Positions 55,834 through 63,647 of a stretch of DNA of 64,000 nt are shown in pieces (positions within the stretch are counted from its first letter, which is position 1; every line of letters starts with the position of its first letter). Source of the DNA: a virus; IMG/VR virus record IMGVR_UViG_3300025736_000014, positions 1 to 64,000 of that record, one strand, 5' to 3'. The notes beneath the pieces were generated by a model that saw only the letters and a list, made by a program, of their open reading frames with translations, did not search any database and had not been told where the DNA came from. Made by a program: the position numbers and the translations under genes.

Positions 55834-56181
55834 ATGAAAAAGATAAATCTTAGAGAACATAAATTCTGGGTTAAAAAAACTCAGTTAGATTTATTCTGGG
55901 GCAACCGTATTGTTTGTTTTGTTGAATTCCCTGGAGAGATGAAAGTTGATAATGTTGTTAGGGAGCTTTTTTGGGCTAAAAGTTGGGAGGTTGTAGAAAT
56001 GTATGATGGTCTAAAAGTTAGGTGTCATGTTAAACCTTGGCATTGGAAAGAATTTATCAAAGTTAATAAGGGAAGGTTTTTAAGACATAAGTGTTTGGTT
56101 GGTGGAACTAAAAAAGAACCAAATATTGTATTTGAAGTAAGGGAGAGTCCAAATTGTAGTTCCCTTTATCACTTTAATTAA
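55834..56181 (+). CDS. Hypothetical protein behind the attenuator (115 aa)
   Basis: MKKINLREHKFWVKKTQLDL, Trp-, Val- and Lys-rich, mixed alpha/beta. Three Cys, no zinc pairs. Control by the terminator just upstream suggests its level matters. No family recognised. Confidence 0.72.
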   Translation: MKKINLREHKFWVKKTQLDLFWGNRIVCFVEFPGEMKVDNVVRELFWAKSWEVVEMYDGLKVRCHVKPWHWKEFIKVNKGRFLRHKCLVGGTKKEPNIVFEVRESPNCSSLYHFN

Positions 56182-56225
56182 ATAAATAATAAAAATACCG
56201 TATTTATAAAGGAGGTGAACATATT

Positions 56226-56591
56226 ATGGAGAAAAATTATATAGAGCTAACTATCAAAACACCAGACGGAGATATCCAAAGAAGGAAAGTCCGAGGGTTG
56301 GTTTATATTGCACAGTCGATTAAAAATTCCGACGCAACCATGTGTGGAACAGTTGGCACGGGAGGTAATCTAGCAAAAACAATGTCTCAATTAGATGGAG
56401 CCGTCAGGAGATTAAAGAAAAGATTTATAGAACAGTTCGTAAACCAACATCCTAAAGTAGCAGAAAAAGTAGCAGAAGATATGAAGGATTTTATTTCTAG
56501 TCTTAGTTCAAAAAACCCAGAGATGGGTAAAAAACTGTCAGCACTTGCTAGAAGCAGTCGTCCGCTTACTCGACAGAAAGTTGTTAATTAA
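56226..56591 (+). CDS. Hypothetical protein (121 aa)
   Basis: Starts with strands (NYIELTIKTPDGDIQRRKVRG) and ends with a helical Lys/Ser region. AAAGGAGGTGAAC upstream. It precedes the CobS/CobT-like pair and could be linked to it. Unknown. Confidence 0.7.
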   Translation: MEKNYIELTIKTPDGDIQRRKVRGLVYIAQSIKNSDATMCGTVGTGGNLAKTMSQLDGAVRRLKKRFIEQFVNQHPKVAEKVAEDMKDFISSLSSKNPEMGKKLSALARSSRPLTRQKVVN

Positions 56592-56600
56592 GTTTTGACT

Positions 56601-56622
56601 TCATGGGTTAATTTACCCATGA
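56601..56622 (+). other. Intergenic stem-loop
   Basis: TCATGGGT/ACCCATGA, 8-bp perfect stem with a 6-base loop, no T-run. Confidence 0.6.
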
Positions 56623-56671
56623 GGCTAATACTCAATATAAAAATAAACCCTTGAGAGGGGGTGAAAAAATA

Positions 56672-57805
56672 ATGGAAAAAACAAACAAAAAGAAGTTTTC
56701 CTATGGCGGACATAAGATAGATATCCTCTATCAGAAATCCAGCCTTATTCCAACTGAAGCTTTTGATATAAAGCTACCCAGTGCTGATAAGGAAGCCATT
56801 GCGATTGCTATGGTAAAAGATCTTCCAGCCCTATTCGTAGGTGAAGCTGGTACAGGAAAAACTTCTATTGTCCGATATTTAGCTTATAAACGAAAACAGG
56901 GATATACCCGTATCAATATGCATGGTTATAACACTCCAGATGAATTGATTGGCTCTAAGTCAGTCAAGAACGGCTCTACTTACTACGAGCAGGGGATTTT
57001 AACCGATGCTATGATTAGAGGACATATGGTTGTGTTGGATGAGATTAACGCTACTCCACCCGATTGTATGTTTATTCTTCATGGCTTATTGGACGAAGAT
57101 AAAAGAATATCTTTACCAAACGGTGATATTATAAGACCGCATAAAGACTTTCGGTTTTTTGCCACTATGAACCCCGACTACGAGGGGACTAGAGGATTAA
57201 ACCGAGCGTTCTTAGATAGGTTCGCTGTTGTTTTGGACATTGAAGTATTGAAACCTGCCAAAGAAAGAAAATTGCTTAAAAGCAGATTGGGTATCAATGA
57301 AGAACTAATTGAAAAGATGGTAACTGTTGCTTGGATGGCTAGAAAAGCCTACAACGAGCAGAAAACCATGCTTTGTATTTCTACTAGAACCCTACTTCAC
57401 TGGGGGAATTTGATTCTTAACGGAATTTCTCCAGAAGTTGCTTATGTTAAAGCAATCGCTAACAAATCCAGAAAGGATGAGAGGCTAGCTTTTACAGATT
57501 TCTACCATGCTGTGTTTAAGTCCGCTGCAGATAGCGTGGATAATGATACTCCCATACTAACAACTAAGGGAGAGATCAAAAGATTGGAACAACAAGCTAC
57601 GAATTTCAGAGAAAGCTATGAAAAGAAAGTGGAAGACCTGGAAAAAATACAGGAACAAATCTATAAGGTAGAATCCAAGCTTAAAAGATCAGTTACTAAG
57701 ATAACCCATAACAAACTACGAAGGGAAAAGGTAAAGTTAGAAATCAAATTAAGAGTAGAGAAGAGACGGGTTAGAAAATTAGAGAGAGTACCGAAAAAGT
57801 CTTAA
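56672..57805 (+). CDS. CobS/MoxR-type AAA+ ATPase with C-terminal coiled coil
   Basis: 377 residues from the ATG after GAGGGGGTGAAAAAA. Walker A GEAGTGKT at 57-64, Walker B VVLDEIN at 120-126, sensor FFATMNPDYEGTRGLNRAFLDRF with the arginine finger. About 305-377 is a charged coiled coil. It pairs with the VWA gene next to it, as CobS with CobT in cobaltochelatase; in phages such pairs have no proven role. Confidence 0.92.
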   Translation: MEKTNKKKFSYGGHKIDILYQKSSLIPTEAFDIKLPSADKEAIAIAMVKDLPALFVGEAGTGKTSIVRYLAYKRKQGYTRINMHGYNTPDELIGSKSVKNGSTYYEQGILTDAMIRGHMVVLDEINATPPDCMFILHGLLDEDKRISLPNGDIIRPHKDFRFFATMNPDYEGTRGLNRAFLDRFAVVLDIEVLKPAKERKLLKSRLGINEELIEKMVTVAWMARKAYNEQKTMLCISTRTLLHWGNLILNGISPEVAYVKAIANKSRKDERLAFTDFYHAVFKSAADSVDNDTPILTTKGEIKRLEQQATNFRESYEKKVEDLEKIQEQIYKVESKLKRSVTKITHNKLRREKVKLEIKLRVEKRRVRKLERVPKKS

Positions 57806-57817
57806 GTCTTGAGGTAT

Positions 57818-57835
57818 GGCGGGTGGATGCCCGCC
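57818..57835 (+). other. Intergenic stem-loop
   Basis: GGCGGG/CCCGCC with a 6-base loop between the ATPase and VWA genes; could set their relative expression by mRNA processing. Confidence 0.6.
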
Positions 57836-57872
57836 TTCCTGAATACTTAATTATAAATTAAAGGATACATAT

Positions 57873-59432
57873 ATGGATGCTACCCAACAATATATAGAAG
57901 CCTTAACAGTAGGTTTATCCAGTCAAACTGGTATAAAAATTAAATCTGGTGATAACTGGTCAGCTAACGTTAAGGATAAAGTGCTAGTATATAACTTAGG
58001 ACACTTAACTAGCTTACCTTTTGGAGTAGTCCGTGGTCTACTTCTACATGAAATTGGACACTTATTATATTCAAAATCTATAAAAAGATCCCCTGCTGTT
58101 AAAAAGTACGGTGGAAAGATGATGGAATTATATAATCCACTAGAAGATATCAGGATTGAAAGAAAATTAGGGAATGATTATGTATATTATGCCCAAGAGC
58201 CTATTAACGAGATGAATTTCTGGGGTATTCAAAACCTTCTTAATCAATATAATAAAGATTTTACAAAATTACCCAAAATAAGACAGTTTTCCTTCATCTG
58301 CTTATTTAGTATAGCTTCCTCCAGAGATGACTTTACTAGAAGGTACCTTGTTGGGTATGGAGCAGAGTGGGCAAAAAGATGCCAATATGGATTTAAGTTT
58401 GATAAGAAAGTTACAGATAAATTCAAAAATCATCATGTAGCAATCAGCGATATTCTCTGGGAATGTGAACGGCTTAATAGTATAAGTAAACTCCAAGAAC
58501 TCATAGACACTAGATTATTACCTCTGGTTAAAGACTTGTTTGATGACAAGGGTAAGGGCAAGAAATCAAAATCAAACAATAAGAAAAGTGGTCAGAGTAG
58601 TAAGGGTAGAGGTGGTCAGGGTAATAGTAATAAAAAAGATAAGGATAAGAAACAACGAGGAAAACAATCTAATGCCAGTTTATCGGATGCCAGTAAAGGC
58701 AATAAATTCGGACTACGACCTACTAAGAACAAAAGACCAATAAAATCCCGCCCCACAGAGTCAGAAGCAACAGCTCTTATGTATCCATATGCTGTCACTC
58801 TGGCTCAAAGATTAAGGGATATTCTTAAGGAACAATCAGCTCTCCGTTGGAGAGGACAACATCTGAGTGGAAAATTATTAGGCAAAGATACCTATAAAGT
58901 TTGTATTCCTAAAGCAAAAAGAATATTTAGCAAGAAAACAACGCCAGATGCTCCCGATTACGATATGTATATGGCTATAGACAGTAGTGGATCTATGAAT
59001 GGAGAAAGATCCGTTCATGCTTTTATGTCTGCTTGTTTATTGAAAAAAACCTGCCAAATATTAGGTTTTGACTTGAAATTATATAAATTTAGTATTGATT
59101 GTGATAAATTGGACACGCTAGATGATTATAATTCAACTGGAGACGGTACGGTTGATGGTAGTGCTTTTGAAGCGATTAGTAAAGATATGAGCGACAAACC
59201 AAGTATAGTATTTATCGTTACTGATGGAGAAACATCAAAAACGTTTGGAGATCGTAATAGCTATATAAAAGATATTAAGAAAAAAGGTGGGACTATTTAT
59301 GGTATTGGTATTGGCTCTGATATTAGCGAGTCAACCATGAGAACGAACTATGAAAATCCTGTTTTAATAAATAAATCTGAAAACCTGCCAAGAGAAATAA
59401 TATCAATTATGAGGAAAATAATTAAAAGATAG
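57873..59432 (+). CDS. CobT-like VWA protein with HExxH
   Basis: 519 residues. LLLHEIGHLLYSKS at 56-69 holds an HExxH; about 225-285 is a Lys/Ser/Gly-rich, disordered linker; the VWA domain has the MIDAS DMYMAIDSSGSMNGERS near 366-382 and IVFIVTDGETSK later. Zinc peptidase-like plus linker plus VWA is the same plan as the left-arm 444-residue protein. Partner of the ATPase upstream. Confidence 0.9.
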   Translation: MDATQQYIEALTVGLSSQTGIKIKSGDNWSANVKDKVLVYNLGHLTSLPFGVVRGLLLHEIGHLLYSKSIKRSPAVKKYGGKMMELYNPLEDIRIERKLGNDYVYYAQEPINEMNFWGIQNLLNQYNKDFTKLPKIRQFSFICLFSIASSRDDFTRRYLVGYGAEWAKRCQYGFKFDKKVTDKFKNHHVAISDILWECERLNSISKLQELIDTRLLPLVKDLFDDKGKGKKSKSNNKKSGQSSKGRGGQGNSNKKDKDKKQRGKQSNASLSDASKGNKFGLRPTKNKRPIKSRPTESEATALMYPYAVTLAQRLRDILKEQSALRWRGQHLSGKLLGKDTYKVCIPKAKRIFSKKTTPDAPDYDMYMAIDSSGSMNGERSVHAFMSACLLKKTCQILGFDLKLYKFSIDCDKLDTLDDYNSTGDGTVDGSAFEAISKDMSDKPSIVFIVTDGETSKTFGDRNSYIKDIKKKGGTIYGIGIGSDISESTMRTNYENPVLINKSENLPREIISIMRKIIKR

Positions 59433-59448
59433 AAAGGAGGTGAAAACC

Positions 59449-60048
59449 ATGCATTATAGACTAATAGTAACTATAGATAAAAGACACGCTCAAACATCCA
59501 AAAAGGCTCGTGAATATGTAAATAATCAGCTATCTGATGATAGTAGCTTTTGTGGTGAAGGCGGGAGGTTTTCTTCCCCGATAGCTGACTGGTTTCTGAT
59601 TGGTGGGCGTTGGTCTGGTGAATTATCAAACAAAACATGGGCAAAGGGTGTTGTAAAGAAAATTACAGCACTTGAAAAAGATAAAGATATCCGAGTCGCT
59701 GGTGTCCACTATGGTGATGACAAAAAGAAAAAAGAACAAGCCAAAGTTAAAGATATGGAAGAGGCGATGTATAAAGCAGCCACACCAAAGAAATATAAGA
59801 ATAAAGGTTTATGCTGGGATAGAGATTCATATAATCAGACGGGATATGAAGATGACGCTATGATCGTTGATGAGGAATTATACAAAGCCTTCTTGAAAGG
59901 ATGGGAGGGCGAAGATAGTGGTTATGACAAGAAAGAATATGATAACCACTCATGGAAAGAATTACACTTTGTTGACCTAGATGGTGATTGTGTAGATAAA
60001 GACATGATTGGTAAGAAGTGGATAGTCGTAGTGGACTATCATACATAA
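59449..60048 (+). CDS. Hypothetical protein (199 aa)
   Basis: The start after GAAAGGAGGTGAAAACC is clear (MHYRLIVTIDKRHAQTSKKA). Trp- and acid-rich; NPTI-like GRFSSPIADWFLIGGRWSGEL segment near 40-60 and KKWIVVVDYH at the end. Often seen as a family in phages, function unknown. Confidence 0.72.
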   Translation: MHYRLIVTIDKRHAQTSKKAREYVNNQLSDDSSFCGEGGRFSSPIADWFLIGGRWSGELSNKTWAKGVVKKITALEKDKDIRVAGVHYGDDKKKKEQAKVKDMEEAMYKAATPKKYKNKGLCWDRDSYNQTGYEDDAMIVDEELYKAFLKGWEGEDSGYDKKEYDNHSWKELHFVDLDGDCVDKDMIGKKWIVVVDYHT

Positions 60049-60075
60049 TTGATTATCGCTCATAGATAACTGCTT

Positions 60076-60101
60076 CTGTTCCTAGTGATCGCTGGGAACA
60101 G
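60076..60101 (+). other. Intergenic stem-loop
   Basis: CTGTTCC/GGAACAG, inside a further AACTG/CAGTT pairing (60068-60110); no T-run. Confidence 0.6.
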
Positions 60102-60127
60102 GGCTCAGTTATTTAAGAAAGGAAAAT

Positions 60128-60526
60128 ATGATTGAAGTAAAAAAAGCTGAGGATGCCATTAAGTTGGCTAAGCATAAAATAAGAAGTTGGGATAAAGAAC
60201 ATCTTATTGGTCTATATCTCGATTCAAAAAACAACCTCAAACATTCTGAGTTAATTAGTATGGGCTTATTAGATAGCACACTGTTAGCACCCAGAGAAAT
60301 ACTACAGCCAGCAATCCTGTATAGCTCGGCTGGTTTTGTGTTGTTACATAATCACCCAAGTGGTGATGTTAAACCATCTAAAGAGGACATAGCAGAAACT
60401 TTAAGAATAGAAAAAGCCTCTAAGATCATGGGAATTTTGTTTATCGACCATATTATATTCTCTAAGGGTAAAATTTATTACTCTATGAGGGCAAATAAAA
60501 AGATGAAGGGAGGTGAAAAGCTATGA
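60128..60526 (+). CDS. RadC-type JAB/MPN domain protein
   Basis: 132 residues covering the RadC JAB domain without the N-terminal helix-hairpin-helix part. The metal motif is LLHNHPSGDVKPSKED with His74, His76 and Asp87. RadC-like proteins occur near mobile elements and phages; whether this is a peptidase or nuclease-linked is not known. ATGA-type overlap with the next gene. Confidence 0.9.
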   Translation: MIEVKKAEDAIKLAKHKIRSWDKEHLIGLYLDSKNNLKHSELISMGLLDSTLLAPREILQPAILYSSAGFVLLHNHPSGDVKPSKEDIAETLRIEKASKIMGILFIDHIIFSKGKIYYSMRANKKMKGGEKL

Positions 60527-60900
60527 GTAAGGAAAAATTACCGCTTAATAAGTGGATAAAAGTCGGCATGTGTCCTGTTGATAGCGGACAAATCATGTTA
60601 GTCGATCCATGCTATGTATTAGCAGATGGAAAAGCTAAAGGTTATAGCTATAAGAAACTAATTGACCAGTGGGATTACGCTACTAAGGACATTGTTAAAA
60701 GTAAAGTACTTAATCCAATCTTTTCTGGTATAGCAGGAGAGGGCGTTGTGGTTAGTAGCGGATTAGGAGACGGATGCTACGCTGTTTATGCCAAATTTAC
60801 TGATATTGGTGACGGAGATATTCGTATAGCCGAAGTAAAAATTAAGTTCTTACCCCATTCTTTATTGGGTAATGATTTATCAAAGCTAGGAGGTGTATGA
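60523..60900 (+). CDS. Conserved phage-type protein (125 aa)
   Basis: CPVDSGQIMLVDPCYVLADG near 17-37 and SGLGDGCYAVYAKF near 78-91 match a group of small phage and bacterial proteins of unknown role. It overlaps both neighbours by 4 bases. Confidence 0.72.
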   Translation: MSKEKLPLNKWIKVGMCPVDSGQIMLVDPCYVLADGKAKGYSYKKLIDQWDYATKDIVKSKVLNPIFSGIAGEGVVVSSGLGDGCYAVYAKFTDIGDGDIRIAEVKIKFLPHSLLGNDLSKLGGV

Positions 60901-61106
60901 CCGATACACAGTTAAAAAATATCGTGGCGTTTTGTGCCTTGATGGAAAACGGTAGCGGGATCTCAGGTAAATCCCCTAGCTATATCGAGGAAAAATTCAA
61001 ACGCTACTGCTTATCTGACCAAGATGAAACCAAGTGGGGATTAGATGGAATCCGTCAAGTCATAGTTATTGCTTGGGAAATAAGATGGTTAAAAAATAAA
61101 AAGTGA
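60897..61106 (+). CDS. Hypothetical protein (69 aa)
   Basis: MTDTQLKNIVAFCALMENGS, helical, with a Trp-rich end (VIVIAWEIRWLKNKK). GGAGGTG lies in the preceding gene end. Unknown. Confidence 0.7.
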   Translation: MTDTQLKNIVAFCALMENGSGISGKSPSYIEEKFKRYCLSDQDETKWGLDGIRQVIVIAWEIRWLKNKK

Positions 61107-61138
61107 AGACATCTTCACACAAAGGAGGTGAATAAAAT

Positions 61139-61792
61139 ATGGGACAATATTATAAACCTGTCAGTTTAGATAAAAAAGAATATCTATACACCCATGATTT
61201 TAAGACTAAACATACCAGAGATGATGGAAAAACATTCATAACTGGAGAAGGATTAAAACTAATGGAACATAGCTATATCGGGAATAAAATTATGAACGCT
61301 GTTGAAAATCTAATTATTCCTGGCGGTAGCTGGTGTTTTACCAGACTCGTTTGGGCTGGGGACTATGCTGATAATGAAAAAGATACAGAAGACAACATCA
61401 ATTCAATTATGGAGGAAAAAGGTAAACAAATAAAACCGTCTACTAAAAAAGTTGATAAAGCGTATCGCTATCTACACAACCACACCAAGAAATTAGTGAT
61501 CGACTTATCGAAAATAAAAGACATTGAGGGTGAAAAGGATTTTAAGATACACCCCCTATCTTTGCTGGTATGTGAGGGTAACGGTAGAGGTGGTGGTGAC
61601 TTCCGTGGCAAAGATCCACGAATAGGAGTCTGGGCTAGAAGTGTTATTTCTTTGGAGAAAACTGTCTTAGCTGGTTATAAACTAATAGATGGTAACTTCT
61701 CAGAACAAAGAGAAGCTAAAGGAATTACTATGAAAAGCGGAAAAGCAAGTACTTTGAAGCCAGACATGGTAATCGGACTGAAAAATAGTTAG
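61139..61792 (+). CDS. MGQYYKPV-type phage protein (217 aa)
   Basis: Begins MGQYYKPVSLDKKEYLYTHD, an N-terminus seen in a conserved phage/bacterial family of unknown role. GGSWCFTRLVWAGDYAD near 60-76 and GRGGGDFRG near 149-157 are further conserved-looking parts. AAAGGAGGTGAATAAA upstream. Confidence 0.78.
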   Translation: MGQYYKPVSLDKKEYLYTHDFKTKHTRDDGKTFITGEGLKLMEHSYIGNKIMNAVENLIIPGGSWCFTRLVWAGDYADNEKDTEDNINSIMEEKGKQIKPSTKKVDKAYRYLHNHTKKLVIDLSKIKDIEGEKDFKIHPLSLLVCEGNGRGGGDFRGKDPRIGVWARSVISLEKTVLAGYKLIDGNFSEQREAKGITMKSGKASTLKPDMVIGLKNS

Positions 61793-61815
61793 CACGGGTG
61801 GATTGAGTTTTGATG

Positions 61816-61841
61816 TGGTAGCCAAGCGTCCTTGACTACCA
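61816..61841 (+). other. Intergenic stem-loop
   Basis: TGGTAG/CTACCA with inner AAG/CTT. It lies in the 208-base gap 61793-62000, which holds no clear gene; CTGCCTCAAG and CTCTAAAAG text may form another fold. Confidence 0.55.
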
Positions 61842-62000
61842 CCGCATAAACTTAATTAAAAAAGAGGTATGTTTACCTGCCTCAAGCTCTAAAAGTCGCT
61901 TAGAAACGATCTGGTAAGTTCATCTTGAGTAAAAAAATAATAAAAACTAACTTATAAGGTTAATTAAACCAGAATTATAGGATAAAGGGGGTGAAATAAT

Positions 62001-62162
62001 ATGAAAACTATTAACCATCTAGGACATAGGTGGACTATACACAAAAGCAGTTTAGGAGATAAGTTTGTTCTATTAAAACGAACAAACTGGCTATCTGATC
62101 TTAAAAGATTAGGTCAAGTAGCGACTGCTATTGATGTTCATAAAATAAACTTAATTAAATAA
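62001..62162 (+). CDS. Small basic protein (53 aa)
   Basis: MKTINHLGHRWTIHKSSLGD after AAAGGGGGTGAAAT. Basic, with two His. Unknown. Confidence 0.68.
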   Translation: MKTINHLGHRWTIHKSSLGDKFVLLKRTNWLSDLKRLGQVATAIDVHKINLIK

Positions 62163-62171
62163 GGAGTATAT

Positions 62172-62294
62172 ATGACTGATAAAGAAATTATCAAATTAGC
62201 CGAAGAATTAGGAGATGAAAACCCCAACTTTGAGTTTTACAGAACTCATACAGTTGAAGAAATAAAAGAAGCACTAATAGCAATAGATGAATAA
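62172..62294 (+). CDS. Small acidic protein (40 aa)
   Basis: MTDKEIIKLAEELGDENPNF, ends EALIAIDE; AAGGAGTATAT upstream. Acidic helix pair. Unknown. Confidence 0.62.
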   Translation: MTDKEIIKLAEELGDENPNFEFYRTHTVEEIKEALIAIDE

Positions 62295-62310
62295 AGGAGG
62301 TGAAATAAGC

Positions 62311-62487
62311 ATGAAAGCTAAAGAATTAAAGAAGATGTTAGAGATCATCCCAGATAATGCTGAGATTATTATGTCATCAGACGCAGAAGGAAATGATTTT
62401 TCTGAAGTAGATGGCGTATATGGTCAAAAGGGTGATGATTTTGATGGATATTGTTTATATCCTTCTCACGACCGTTTAAAAATTTGA
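62311..62487 (+). CDS. Small acidic protein (58 aa)
   Basis: MKAKELKKMLEIIPDNAEIIMSSDAEGND is a start seen in many short phage proteins with the pattern LkkmLeiiPDdaeI. Start fixed by AAAGGAGGTGAAAT. Unknown function. Confidence 0.75.
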   Translation: MKAKELKKMLEIIPDNAEIIMSSDAEGNDFSEVDGVYGQKGDDFDGYCLYPSHDRLKI

Positions 62488-62508
62488 AAGAATTGAAAGG
62501 AGCAGTAT

Positions 62509-62733
62509 ATGAAATTTTTTAAAGCAGTATTAAAGGAAGTTAAAGACCCTATGTCTTACGCTTATGGTCTTGGTTGTAATACCAGAATAGAAGATAGAAT
62601 AGAAAAAAACGGTAAGTGTCCCGAATGTGGTAAAGACAAGTGGTTCTTCTTACCTAAAGAAAGTAGTTCTGTCAGAACTGGTGGAAAACCATATATCGAA
62701 TGTCTCGGTTGTGGTTATACATCCCACTTATAG
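62509..62733 (+). CDS. Zinc-ribbon protein (74 aa)
   Basis: CPECGKDKWFF and CLGCGYTSHL give two Cys pairs for a zinc ribbon; start after GAAAGGAGC. Possibly a nucleic-acid-binding protein. Confidence 0.75.
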   Translation: MKFFKAVLKEVKDPMSYAYGLGCNTRIEDRIEKNGKCPECGKDKWFFLPKESSSVRTGGKPYIECLGCGYTSHL

Positions 62734-62735
62734 GC

Positions 62736-62764
62736 TTGACTTATTTTAGCAGTCGTGTTATTAT
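62736..62764 (+). promoter_or_regulatory. Promoter of the RadA-like gene with flanking inverted repeat
   Basis: TTGACT, 17 bases, TATTAT. TTAGCAGT ... ACTGCTAA (an 8-bp perfect inverted repeat, 11 bases apart) surrounds the -10 box and start point: a likely operator. Confidence 0.7.
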
Positions 62765-62791
62765 ACTGCTAATATATAAATATATGAAAAG

Positions 62792-63646
62792 ATGATCGCT
62801 ACACCCATAAATTTAATTCCAACCGATAATATGAAAAGACTTAAGTCTGGTATTATTGGTTTTGACAAATTGCTTGGAGGTGGGTTTGTTCCAGGTCAAG
62901 CAATACTATTCGCTGGGGTTCCTGGGGCAGGGAAATCTACCCTCGTTTTTCAAATTGCCAACTCAATAGCAAAGCATGGATATAAAGTTTTGTATGCCAC
63001 TGGGGAGGAAAGCTTAGGGCAGATTAAATTACGAGCAGAGCGGATAAAAACGCTTGAACCCAAAATCTTATGCTCAGATAAAATTAAGCTAGAGGAAGTT
63101 ATAAAAGCATCTAATGAAATTAAACCTAAGGTAATTATAGTGGATAGTTTACAGATGATTTCTTCAGTATCGCTTCGGCAATCACCTGGTTCTCCATCTC
63201 AGATGAAGTATGGGCTTTCATCTTTAATAGAGCATGTAAAAGAAACAAACCGAATCCTAATTGCGATTGGACACTCAACTAAAGCTGGACTGATAGCAGG
63301 AATGCTAGGAATTCAGCACATGGTCGATGCTTCTTTCTATATGCTAATTAAGGAAGATAGTTCGAGGGAAATATTTAGCAAGAAAAACCGCTTTGGGGAA
63401 TCTCAAATTAGTTGGGTAGTTAGCATGACCGCTAGTGGAATAAAAGATCCAGCAATCAAAGAGGTTGAAATCGAGACTAAGACAATCAAAATTAAATCAA
63501 AGCAAATTAAAAAAGCACTAGAAAATACTGGGTATATAAATAGAAATATAATTAAGAGCGATTTTGAGTGGTTATTAAAAAATATAACTGGCAAGAAAAA
63601 AAAGATAGCTAGTTATGATATAATCTACCAACTTGAGGAGAAATAA
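62792..63646 (+). CDS. RadA-like ATPase (RecA superfamily)
   Basis: 284 residues. Walker A GVPGAGKS at 42-49, Walker B VIIVDSLQ at 114-121 and the RadA hallmark KNRFG at 198-202. The N-terminal zinc finger and C-terminal Lon-like domain of bacterial RadA are missing; the end is Lys-rich. Likely role in recombination-dependent replication or branch processing. No clear ribosome site. Confidence 0.9.
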   Translation: MIATPINLIPTDNMKRLKSGIIGFDKLLGGGFVPGQAILFAGVPGAGKSTLVFQIANSIAKHGYKVLYATGEESLGQIKLRAERIKTLEPKILCSDKIKLEEVIKASNEIKPKVIIVDSLQMISSVSLRQSPGSPSQMKYGLSSLIEHVKETNRILIAIGHSTKAGLIAGMLGIQHMVDASFYMLIKEDSSREIFSKKNRFGESQISWVVSMTASGIKDPAIKEVEIETKTIKIKSKQIKKALENTGYINRNIIKSDFEWLLKNITGKKKKIASYDIIYQLEEK

Positions 63647-63647
63647 T

